64,000 nt of DNA. Origin: Mnemiopsis leidyi. Its lineage: Eukaryota > Ctenophora > Tentaculata > Lobata > Bolinopsidae. Location of the stretch: the NCBI GenBank assembly GCA_000226015.1, contig JH153804.1, positions 19,270 through 83,269 on the forward strand, read 5' to 3'. Under the pieces are notes generated by a model that was not told where the DNA came from, made no database searches, and worked only from the letters and a program-made list of their open reading frames with translations. This document shows positions 49,801 to 61,800 of the stretch, in pieces. Numbering within the stretch: the stretch's first letter is position 1; every line of letters starts with the position of its first letter. The position numbers were made by a program, and so were the translations under genes.

Positions 49801-52800
49801 GTTCGTTGCCAGTTGAGTGTTCCAGACTGTCGCGCTCTTTGTCAGGTACAACTCCACGTCTGAGTACGGCACCATGAAGTCGGAGGGCCAAGTTTTGGTG
49901 TAGGCGGCGGCGGCATCCGCGCTAGCGAACGTCCTCACCACGAAAGTGGCGTATTGTGTTGTCTTGGAGGCATCACTGAACACGTACTCACACTTTGCGT
50001 AAACGTCCTTACCAACAGAGGATGTCACCTTGGTTATTAAGGGAGCTTTTATCCGCCACCTTGACGCTGTCTCAAAGGGAGAATTGTCCTTGGTCCATTC
50101 GACAGTTCCAAAGGAAGCAATGGCGGAGGTGAGTTCACCCACAGTTACTGTGTTGGGTACCACGGTAGTGCCCTCTTTTAGCTGTGTGACTGTGCAAGTT
50201 GCTCCTGTTATCGTCTCCTGCTTCACCGTCTGTAAATACGTGAACAGAGGCAAGTTTGTGTTGTCCAGCTTGGTGAGTAACAGTTGGTCCTCCACATTAG
50301 TGTCAGATCCCGTGTCCAGGAATCTGTACATTGAAGATCGGTAAATCCCCACGTACGTCAGTGATATCGGTTCCGAGAAGGTCGGCTTTATGTAGGGATT
50401 CGAGTACTCAAACAAGCATCTGAACGGAGCAGAATCTTCCCAGTTTCCGGCCACTTTGAGGGTCGACAGGACCTCCTGGTCCTGTTTGAACTCCTCGGCT
50501 GCTTTGTGCAGGTCCGTACTCTTGTACCATGATATCTTGACGGTGGACTCGTCCGACACTTTGGGATGGTCCGCGACACAGGAAAGTGTGTTCTCCGTAC
50601 CGTATACTTGGACCGGCTCTTTCTTGGAGGTTATGTTGATGCTGTAAACTTGCACTGTCTCCTTAGTCAAATTAAACCAATCCTCGCCTATTTTGATCTG
50701 GCAGACGTATGTTCCCGAGTTATTGACCATTGCTTTCTCGAATTTATGCTCGTAAACGTATTTCATCCCTGGGACTCCTGTAGCGTTGTTCATGTTTTCT
50801 GGGCCAAGCTGTGTGACTTTTATACATGTCTCCTTTTTGTAGAACTGAAAATAAAGATAGTCATACAACGATTCGATATTCTAATTTTACGATAGTCGCA
50901 ATTATATAAAAACTGTTAATTATATAGGGACTTTTTGAAGGTAATCGGACTGTTGTCCGAAGCGGACTCTTGTCCGAAACGGACTGTTGTCCGAATCTGT
51001 GTTCCGAAAAAAGCGGACTGTTGTCCGAAATGGACTGTTGTCCGAAGCGGACTTTTGTCCGAAAATCGAAATCGATTTGACATGGTATTGTAAATTGAAA
51101 CACAATTTCGGACAAGAGTCCTAGAATCCTTTTTGAAGCAAATTCGCACACGAAAATCCAATTTTTCTAGAATTGCATATGTAGACTGAACAATGTTGGA
51201 AGTATTTTCATGAAAAATAAATTCAATTTTGAATAAGTTATCTACATTTTCTTTATCCCCAAACTGCGACAGATTCATTATTGCGATATTTGACACTTAG
51301 ACAGTGCCTCTCTAAACTATTGAAATAGATAAAATCTAAAGTACTTACGGGATGAGTGACGTTGGTACAGTTCAGTTCCACTCTGCTAGAGTTAAAGGTG
51401 ACTTGAACAAACGAGGGTGGGACAGCTGAGTTAGCGGTACAGGATTTAGTTAGGGTGGTGTTAATGGTGAGGTAGTTGGCAGAGACGGCACTCTCAACAC
51501 CTGGAAAAGTAGCGGGTTAGTTTCATCAGAGGAAACGTAACGTCTGATTTACTTGGTTCTCTCAGACTGATCATGATCTTAACAAGAATCTGAGTCTTGT
51601 TAAATGAAGGCGGCAAAAAAACGAACCCAACCGTCAATGATTAAAATTCAAACTTTTATTCCATTCAAAATCACAGCTCAGCACGTAAATGTTTGTTGTA
51701 CTTCTTTAAGAACCGAGTTGAAATACTCACTGTGGCAGTCAGGCAGCTTGTTTGTGTCGATGTTACAGGTGCTGGTGGTAAAGGCGTCCGACTTGCCGAA
51801 CACGTAGCCGCTCTTACACAGGACAATGACAGCGGTGCCGTTAGCGACGACAGTGCCGGCGGCGGGGGAGGTGGTCGCGAAGTGCAGGGTCGGGATCGTG
51901 CATTTTTCTGGAAAATAGGTTGTATGAGTTTATCATCGTGAAGAATTGGACCACGATTAAGTTTACGTGAGATTCGTTAATTCTACGACTATCGTATATC
52001 GAGTTTTCATCTAGTTTTCATCTAGTCCTTTAATTACTTACTTATGTAGATTTGAGGAAGGATGATTAATAAATTGATTATGTCTCAAAGGAAACAAATC
52101 TAAAACGAAACAACTAAAAAATTAAAAGTTAACTAACTTATGCAGTATCTAAAACGAAACCACTAAAAAATTAAGAGTTAACTAACTTATGCAGTATCTA
52201 AAACGAAACCACTAAAAAATTAAAAGTTAACTAACTTATGCAGTCGTTGACAGAGTCTGATCTGGAAGAGAAAGTCTCAGTTCCCTCAGGACACACGTGA
52301 CATTCCCCAGTTTGCCGGGTCATGTTCATATACTGGTTTTTAGGACACACTGCGCACTCTGTTCCGGACTGTACAGTGCCCTTCTGACACTCCACTGAAA
52401 TTGTGTTTCAAGATAAGATACGGACTTAACAGGAATAAACTCGATAAGACCGAAACCAAACACCCTCCACCTCAATGTCTGGAATGTTACGATTTCCGCT
52501 AAAAAGTACCCTGAAAATCTATGCGGCATAAACTCAATCCGAAACTGTATAAAGATATTATGAACCATGTGCCCTTGTGGAAGGGTAGGGCTAGGGTTAT
52601 AGCGGTTAGGCTACCAATAGTGTTATGTGGAGTGTTTTAGCAATCTTGGGATTACACATGATGAGCAGCTCATCCTAAAAACGAAAATGTCCCAACAAGT
52701 GCCAAGGTGAAATATCGAAAAAAAAGCCAATGCCAAACTACATATTTTCGAGTAACGAACACCTCCCGATAAAAGACGTACCGCATTTTGTGTTGTCAGT

Positions 52801-55800
52801 CAAACTGGTGCCGTATCCGCTGGGACATTCGTTCTGTAGATTACCGTCAGACAACGACGAAACTTTCCAGTCTACTGTTTCTCTCCTTCTTCTTCTTGTT
52901 GGGGCTGGCTTGAACTTCTGTAGTGTAATGAGGGGAAATGGAGTCAGCTTTCACAATCCTTTCTCAAGATGATGAGAAATATTTGTGAGACGACAAATAG
53001 CATCAAGATGTAGACGACAAATAACATCAAGTTGTAAACGGCAGATAACATCAAGATGTAAATAAATATGAAAACGGTGCAGATGAAGATTTAAAAAAAC
53101 ATTTTCGAACTTACATCCTCGACCATCTTCTTGAACTCTGCTGCTTTCTCCATATAGTTGGTTGGGTAATCAGCAGTAGGAACTGACACCTGAAAAACAG
53201 ATCAGTAAGTTTCAGAGTTCCAAAAAATTTTTCTGTAAATTCGGTACAAGTGATAAGCTTTTATAAATAGTCGCAATTCAGATCCAAACAGAAGAGCTGA
53301 TGATGGGTTGCTAACCTCCAAGTGAATTTCACATGTAGAAGTAGTCACTGGTGTGGCAGTTATCTCTGTGTATTTACAGTTAGGACAAGGCGTAGAGAGG
53401 AGAGCAGAGAGCGCGTTTTTCATGTTTTCCACGTGCAGGTTCTGTGTGAGGAAATGCGAGGTGTTAACTTTGACAATATCTATATTACTGCTGAGAAGCA
53501 AAGACAGATAGCAGTGCTTATATTTTAGTTAAATCTGAATGGGTGCACAAAAAAGAGAAAGAAATGTAGACCAGGAAGCCTAAGCCAAGAATGCTAAGCC
53601 ACGAATTTTGATTCCAAAGTCTGTACTTACTTGACTTTCAACGACGTTACACAGTAGATTAGTGGTCAAAACAACGTTGAAATGTACGTTGGTGGGTGTT
53701 TCCCGCTCTGATGACAAGAAAGAGATCAGTCATCTAGCTTAGAAGTCTAGACGGAATGAACAACGTGTCAATAATATCCATACATCCAAAGTCCCGATAT
53801 CTTAAATCCAAAGTTCCGTCTAATATTCAGAAGTCAAGATAACACTTACTGACGCAGTTGCCCAGAGTACCCTCAGGGTTTTCCGGCCCGACAATGCTCC
53901 ACATTCCAGTAGTCAGGCAGGTTATCACGTTGGAACTCTGGCTGATGTACTCATAGCCCGCAGCGCAGGTTATTGTCACGTTCAGGGGATATTTTGTGGC
54001 GTCGAACTTGAAGTTGTACTTGGCATCTTTCTCTTTAGCTAGTACTTCAGTTGTATCACATTGAGCTGGGAGACAATGTTTACTTACACCAAGGGAAATA
54101 TTGTCATGAAAACAGAAGGAAGCCTGGACCTAATCACATGAACAGCTTATCAACATCCGTGATTCCCACTGTTTGTTTAAAATCTCTAAAAGACTTTTAT
54201 TTCGTTTTACTGAAATTGTAAGAAATAAGTTTTTAATGACTAAAAAATCATCGAAAACTTACTTATTATAATATTGGTAATGAAAGATGGTATCGGGAAC
54301 TAGTTTTACTTACGATGCACGACTATATCGATAGATGAAGTGAAAGTATCTGACTTGGTGACCTCGCTGTCCTTGGCAGTCTTGAGAGTACACTTGTAAA
54401 TACCAGCAGAGTTCAGGTCGACTTTACTGATAGTCATCTGGAGGATGTTTGTATGTGAAAGTAGGTATTAAACAATAGGATTATGAAACAGTTAGGAAAT
54501 TTAAGGAATTGATCATTTCAGACTGATATGGAGGATGTTTGTATGTGAAAGTAGGTATTTAACAATAGGAATAGGAAACAGTTAATGGAAATTTAAGGAA
54601 TTGATAATTTCTGACTTGTACACGCAACAGAAGTCCATGACAAAAATAGGATTGCAGTTGAAAGGATGGATGCCCGGTCTGTGAACATTGATATAAAATG
54701 AAAGACAAACAACAGTAGACACATGTCATACAAGATGCATCTTCAGCAGAACAGTAGTATTCCTGACCTGTACAGTGTTAGTAACTACAGACACGGGAGT
54801 TTCGTTATCCTTCTGCAGGGACAACTCCGTTATCGTCGTCTCTGTCGTCTCACACTTGATTACAACCCCGGTTTGACCGTCCCAGAACTCTTTCTGGTCC
54901 GGTGTCACTTTCATCACCGGTAAACCTGCGACGTAAAGTGTGCAGCTGGTGTTTGAATATTTCTACAGAGTGAGGAATGTCTTCGCACTTTCAGAAAATG
55001 TTTGCATGAAGAAACCGCCTTTGCGTCAAACTTTCACCACTTTCGGCGCTCTCTTCTCGCGTTTTCTTTCAATTTCATATTCTTCATATCTCGAGAATGT
55101 TGAATGAATCATGATAAAACTTACCTGTTACAGCTAGAACGGTAGCCTTGTTCGTATCAGTGCTGAGAACGGCTGAACCCTTTATCTGAGTTAGACCCCC
55201 CGTACCCTCTGTAGCAGTGTAGTCGTACACAGCATAACAGTTCATGGTTGTCGTCTTGGTGATGTCAGTCAGAGTGAGGGTGGAGGAGGTGCCGATCGTT
55301 ACCGCGTTTGTCAGCTCCGTTTTTACTGAGTCTATTGTTTTCTCCCTGGACGACGATGTGGGGTCACATTGCGAAGAGGAAGTGTGTATATTTATAATAT
55401 ATTTTGGTCTATCAATTAACAACCTACTATAAGCAACCTACCATTTAAATGACGTAGGAGGAGGACCGTTGACGGAACAAGAGAAAGTCATTGTATCCCC
55501 TGAGTAGGTAGTCAGAGAACCTCTGGGCTCCATCGGGTTCATTGCTGAGATAGTATTTTTGAGAATATAAGGTAAAGAAAGCCATCTTCTTTCTTTCTTA
55601 GTACAAGGCAGTTCAGCAGTTTAATCACAACAAAATCTGATGATGTCTAAAGTTTCTGTCAAGAAATAAGCCTTAAAATGATATAGAAGATATAGAAGAT
55701 ATAGAAGACTTTAGACGTACTGATAGTTTTAAAAGTAGTCGTGACCCAGTCCAGCTTGAGAGAGGTATCCTGCTTCTGGACGTAACAAGTCACTTGCAGC

Positions 55801-58800
55801 CCGCTTAGTTCGGTACCGACCTCCTTTAGTGTGACACTTATTTTATGTATCGGGGCTTTCGTTATGTCCTTTGTCAGGGTAATTTTGCTATCTAGGTAGT
55901 CACTCAGCGTACCACTCCAGCCGTTCGAAAGGAAGGTAACCTGCAATTTTTTAGCTAAGATGCTATATTCTCTTTTTCTAGATATTCTCAACAAACAAAC
56001 AAACAACCATATTTTTAACAAACAAACAAACAAACGATAATTTTAAACAAAAAACGACTATATTCTTAACAAACAAACACACAAACAATCAAACAAACAA
56101 ACAACAAACAAACAATAAACAAACAAACAAACAAACAAACAAACAAACAAACAAACAAACAAACAAACAAACAAACAAACAAACAAACAAACAAACAAAC
56201 AAACAAACAAACAAACAAACCTCGTCATAAGCCGTATTGACGATACCAGTACACTGGAACTTTGTCTCAGCTCCAGTTCCAATAGGAGTCCACACGACGG
56301 GGGGAACATGGATGATTCCTGCTACGGCAAGTGTAGCAGCTTCAGCAGTTACACTGGGGAGTAGAGGGGTTAAAGTGGGCAGTAGAGGGGTTACACTGGG
56401 GGTAGAGGGGTTACACTGGGAAGTAGGAGGGGTTACACTGGGGAGTAGAGGGGTTACACGTGGGGGTAGAGGGGTTACACGTGGGGGTAGAGGGGTTATA
56501 GTGGGGGGTAGAGGGGTTATAGTGGGGGGTAGAGGGGTTACACTGGGGGTAGAGGGGTTATACTGGGAAGTAGAGGGGTTACATTGGGGGTAGTGGGGTT
56601 ACACTGGCTTACTGGGAATTGGAGGGTTACACTTTGCAGTTAACGGGGTAACATTAAGGAGTACGGAGTAGAGAGGGTTACTATTTCCGCTGATCCGTGG
56701 ATGGGGTCTAGTTAACGACCCAGCATCTCTTCCAAAATAAGAACAAACCTGCCAATATTGGGATAAACTGCTGAACACACAAAGGATCCGCTGTCTGATG
56801 GACTCACAGTGGCTATTCTCATGACAGATTTTTGTTCTGAAAATTTAACGCTGTTAGGGTAATCAAAAGTCAGGTTGGTAACCCAGCAGTACCCCTTCCA
56901 ATCTTAAAAAAGGAACATCTATAACTGCATCTCTGGTTATCAACTCACTCTGGTCAGCTCTAGTGTTGGTGATGCTGCTCGAGGGTAACAACCCGCTTCC
57001 ATCTCTAGTCCAGCCGATAGTTGGCCGTTCACTGGCATCCATGTCGTCGGGAGATTTAACCTCGCAAGTCATGGTAACTTCATCTCCTTTTCCCTTGTCA
57101 GTAACGGCAGTAGGCTTTGTGACGAACGCATCTGAAATGTTGCCAACACTAAATTGCAGAACAAATTAATTCCTGTAATATCTAATGAATCGTACATGTC
57201 ATTTTACCAAGATGAAAGCAGATTTAAAATTATCGGAGACCCAAATTTGCCGGCGCGGAAATAGCAATTAATGGAGCCTAAGAAAGCATGAACGGAATGG
57301 CATCTCCTCCATACCTGTCAGCTGAACAAATTTCATAGTAGCCGACTGTAAAGTGACACTCTCCAGAACCACAATAAAGTGTCCCTCCTTGTTCACGTCA
57401 GCTGCAGTAAACTTTCTTGTCAGGGTTAACTTGACTGTGTTCGAACCGAGCAGCGTCACTACCGACAGTTTCTCCGTTTGTGCAGGGGTTTCACCAACAG
57501 CTGGTCTAAATATGGAAGATTCGGGTTAAAGGTGGATTTTGCGACGTAGGAAATATAGAAATTATAGAAATAATAGGTATGATAGAAATGATAGAAATAA
57601 TACAAGAAAAATGGAAGAAGAGAGTTTTGTTATCGGTATTGGCACTTTAAGAGCAAAAGGTAAGGAGATAAAAGATAAACCAACGAGGTGAGATCAACAG
57701 AAACTTAAATCATACTCACGTCACAAGATTGAAGTAAGATTCACTAGGGAAGGTCGGGGTCTCCACCGTGGCAACCAGCGTCCTGCTCTGACTCTGGTCT
57801 GTGGTAAAGTACACATTCCCTGACAGAGCGGTCAGCTTCACCACCTCCAGACTCTTGCTCTCGTTCGACTTGAACTTGAGTTTAGAGTCGTAGAGAGCGA
57901 CACACTGATACGTCCCCGTGTTCTTGGCTACCCGGGTGAGTGTGAAGAGACAGGTATGTTTGAGAGGGTCTGCTGTCTCTCCTTCCACTGGGGCTGGAGC
58001 AGTGCAGGTCTGGGGAGGGGAAAGCGTTTTAACACTTAGTCTAACGTGGGGGAATTCTGGGATATTTTGATATATTAAAATATCTGGGCAGATATATCAA
58101 AATATCCCAGAATACTGAATATGCTTAAGTCTGAACTGTGTTCAACTGACGAGATAATGAGAGAGTCTAAGGCCTTATAATCTTCTTCAAGTAAAAGAGA
58201 AATCCGAATAGTTAAAAAGTGTCACGTGACAACTCACCCCGATGCCATCTCCGGACACGGCGGTCCAAGTTTCGTCAGTGTTTCTCTTCTCTAGCGACAT
58301 GGTCGGTTTGGTGCCACTCTTAAACTGGCAAGTTATCGTCTCTACAGCACCAGCGTTCTCTATCACCACCGGGTTGGATATGTTTATGAAGGTATCTGGG
58401 GAGAGAAGTGTTACGTTTGGACCGGTTTAGTGTTTAGAAAGTTTTCATAGGAAAATACAAGAATATTCACCGATCAACACGTTTCGCCCACAATATATAT
58501 ACAATATACACAATATACATTATAGCCTGTGACTTGTAAAACGGTGAGAAATTCTTGAAAACATCTTTACCGATAACATCGACGTAGATCTTGTTGGAAG
58601 CGAGATCGATGTCATTTCCTCCCTTGGAGTACTCCACCTTGACTTCGTACTTCCCGATGTTGGTCTGGGCCGATTTGCTGATTACCAGTGTTCCGAAGTT
58701 TTGAAGTGTTGCGTTGATGTAGTCGTTTTTAATGACGAACCCATTAACACCGTTACTCAGGGTTAATCCATTTGTGTCCTCTGCATCTGTAAGTGTAAAA

Positions 58801-61800
58801 TGATATTACAAATTAAATATTTAAGTAGATCTTGAACTTTACTACAGTCCAGTGTATAGCTGAAGGGGTCGAGTCTCGCAAATTTTGAAGAACCAACTAT
58901 ACAATAAAAATCATAAAAAAAGATAACCGTACCTTTAAAGTAAGTCCAAGATACAGATATGGGTTTATTGGGTCCCTTCGTAACAAAGCTGAGCGTGACT
59001 GCCGATCCAAGCAGATTGTAGGAGGATCCGGGAAGATCAATCTGGAAACTGACGATGTACAGCTCTCCTACCTGCGACTCGAATGTGGTCGAGTAAGTTG
59101 CGGAACCGTTTTGGTAAACATACTCAACCTCACATTTGTAGAAACCAGTGTCGTCCGCAATCAGCCGCAAGAATTCGACCTCCGAAAGTGATGTCAGGGC
59201 AGCGGGGTCGTATGTCACGTCGCTCAGAGAAACTCTGCAGAGATAGCGGGTTTAAAAAGTTATTGCTTGTTCAAACTTCAATCCAGTCGAAGCAAGTGGA
59301 ATATTCATTTAAAATCTAGACTATTTCGGACTATACTTTTCCTTTTTTCGCTTAATTTAAACTTTTGTCAGTAATTTAACTGTAGTCTTTACCTCCCGGA
59401 TTCTCCGCTAAAAAGTTTGTAAGTTTCTCCTTGATCTTCTGACTTGTACCAGTTTACTGCCGTAGCTTTGTTATTTCCCTTGAATTTACAAGATATAGCA
59501 TTGTTTTGTTCTTCTATGAAGAACTTACTCGTAGGACTTGACAGCCTCTCTGAAAAGAGAACACAAGTTTAAATTTTGTAAATTTGTTCACAAACAAAAC
59601 AAAGAGAATAAATAACGCTTCAATTAAATGTAAAAAGATCTCTCTAAAAACAAACTCACGGATGACATAAACCGTGGCCACGTCAGTTTGCAGAACGGTT
59701 TCCTTGCTGCCATCTAGGCTGGGCGTGGTGTAAGTCACTCGACATATGTAATCTTTCTCGTCCGACACGGTTGTCTCTGAAAATCACAAATTTTTTGAAC
59801 TTTGCGAGCGTTTATCCGTAACCACTCTCATATAAAGTTAAGTAATTTCAACCTTGCCGGATTTCCCCCTCGTGATATTATGAAATATTAGCTCAAAAAG
59901 TGTCTGGAGAGTAAAAGGCCGCCCTAGCCTTACCTTACAGCGGCGCTGTTCAAGCACCACATTTCCCTACGAAGGCGTCTCTAATATTCTAATGAGTATC
60001 ACAACCTCAACTCAGGGATGGAAAAAGAAGAATGGATGTAAAATAAGTATTTCCTAAAGGAACTTTTGACTGATAAGCGACTCTGTCACTCCCAATATCA
60101 ACAGTATTACTTTTACATTAAAGTGTGTGACTCGCCCCTCAAAAAGTGACCTTACCCGCAATACTGAGAACAGATTTCCAAGAATTGCCGTCCTGTTTAA
60201 GCTCGCTGGTAGAAAACCTGTCCCCTTGGACCTTGCTCCAGGGGTCTCCCTGGGTGGAGGCATCTCCCGTAAAAAACTCCATCTTTGTCGGGGTTCGAGT
60301 TCCGTCGTACGAACAGGTTAGGTTTGAAGTTTCTCCTTTTAGGCCGAATGTTGAACCTAACTTCTCATCTGGTGGGGTGGGGAGATTTGATTAGCTTACC
60401 TAGATACTTAACGACAGTGGGAAAGATTAGGCAACAGCGTTGTTAATTCATTAGCTATCTGTTGTTTAGACCTTTAGTATACAAACCTAGATGCAAGCTT
60501 ATATGACTCGATTATGAAATTTTATATGAAATCGATGTGGATAATACTGCTGAGTCATGGTAGACTACATATTTAGTTATTCCCTCATTGTGCGACCCGA
60601 AGAGACTTAAGATTCTTGGTACCAACTTTAACTTACATTTGATAATGATGTTGACAGCAATCGACTCGACTCGGAATGTATCTTTTCCAGTGGTGTAAAC
60701 TGCGACTGCTCGGTAATCCAACTCATCCTTCTGTTCAACGTCGCTTACCAGCAAAGTCGAAGTACTCGTTTTGTACTTTGTGTCATACAGAATTGCACTG
60801 GTTGTAACTTTGAAGTTGTTCTCTTCCATGGCATTCCAACTTCCGGCAGGTTTGTCAGTAACAGCGGAAGTGCGATTTTCCCAGATGACGTTGGTTGCGG
60901 GAGAGTCTCCTTTAAAGACAGCAGTCAGCGTGACATCCTCCCCAACCCCAACATGCTGTGATTCTGGCTGGGTTGAGAGACCTGCGAGATTCATTAGTTG
61001 TAGATACAAACATGGTGAAAGATGTATTTGTAACTTAGGCCATAAATAGAAAAAAACCGTTAAAAAAGCTAAAAAAGAAAAGAGAATTATCAATAAACTC
61101 ACCAAGGACAACAATCGACTCCTCATTCGAGAAAGTGGTGCCTCCTACACCCCCTTCAAATGTCTCGTAGGTGGCGGTACACTGGTACTTTCCAGCATTA
61201 GCTAGCTGCACTTTTTCAACCACGTAGTGGTATTCCTTCATCGTGTCGTTACTTGTTGATTTTGTAAAATCTGGGAGGTTTTACAGAATGTGTCATTAAA
61301 ACTTGATCGAACGTGATGGAGAAGAATCGATTAGTGACGATATGAGAGTGTCTTTTTTTATTTAAAACTTTTCAAATAGTACAGTGAATTATACACAATG
61401 AACAGAAAATTTAACGATCAGTTCTATAATCAAATGCTCTAAGAAAAGGCCACACTGTACGATCTGAGGGGAAGCCAAAACGTAGAATCGTCTGAAAAAT
61501 TCAGACCTACACAAGATGGTCCCTTTTGTAGAAATAAAAAAATCAATTTTCATTGAGAAAATATGTTGAATTAACAAAATTACGATTAAAAAGTACAATT
61601 TTCAAAATCTGATTCAAGGGCAGACCTGGATAAGTTTCCTTTGTCGATTCCAATGGGACAAATTTAAGCTTTGTTACCGGGCTGTACATTTTCCGGATCA
61701 CGCAAACCAATTCTAGCTTCTCGTTGTACTCCAGTTTCGCGAAAGCTAGTTGATTCTCAAACTCTGAAAGTGAAAAAATGATGGATAACGCATTTCGATA

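Noticed and set aside
48544-50895. Several plus-strand open frames of 60-109 codons
   Set aside because: Shadows of the GC-richer Ig exons on the minus strand.
56058-56309. Hydrophobic FVCLFVCL minus-strand frame
   Set aside because: It continues an Ig exon through its donor into the (GTTT)n tract; not a membrane protein.
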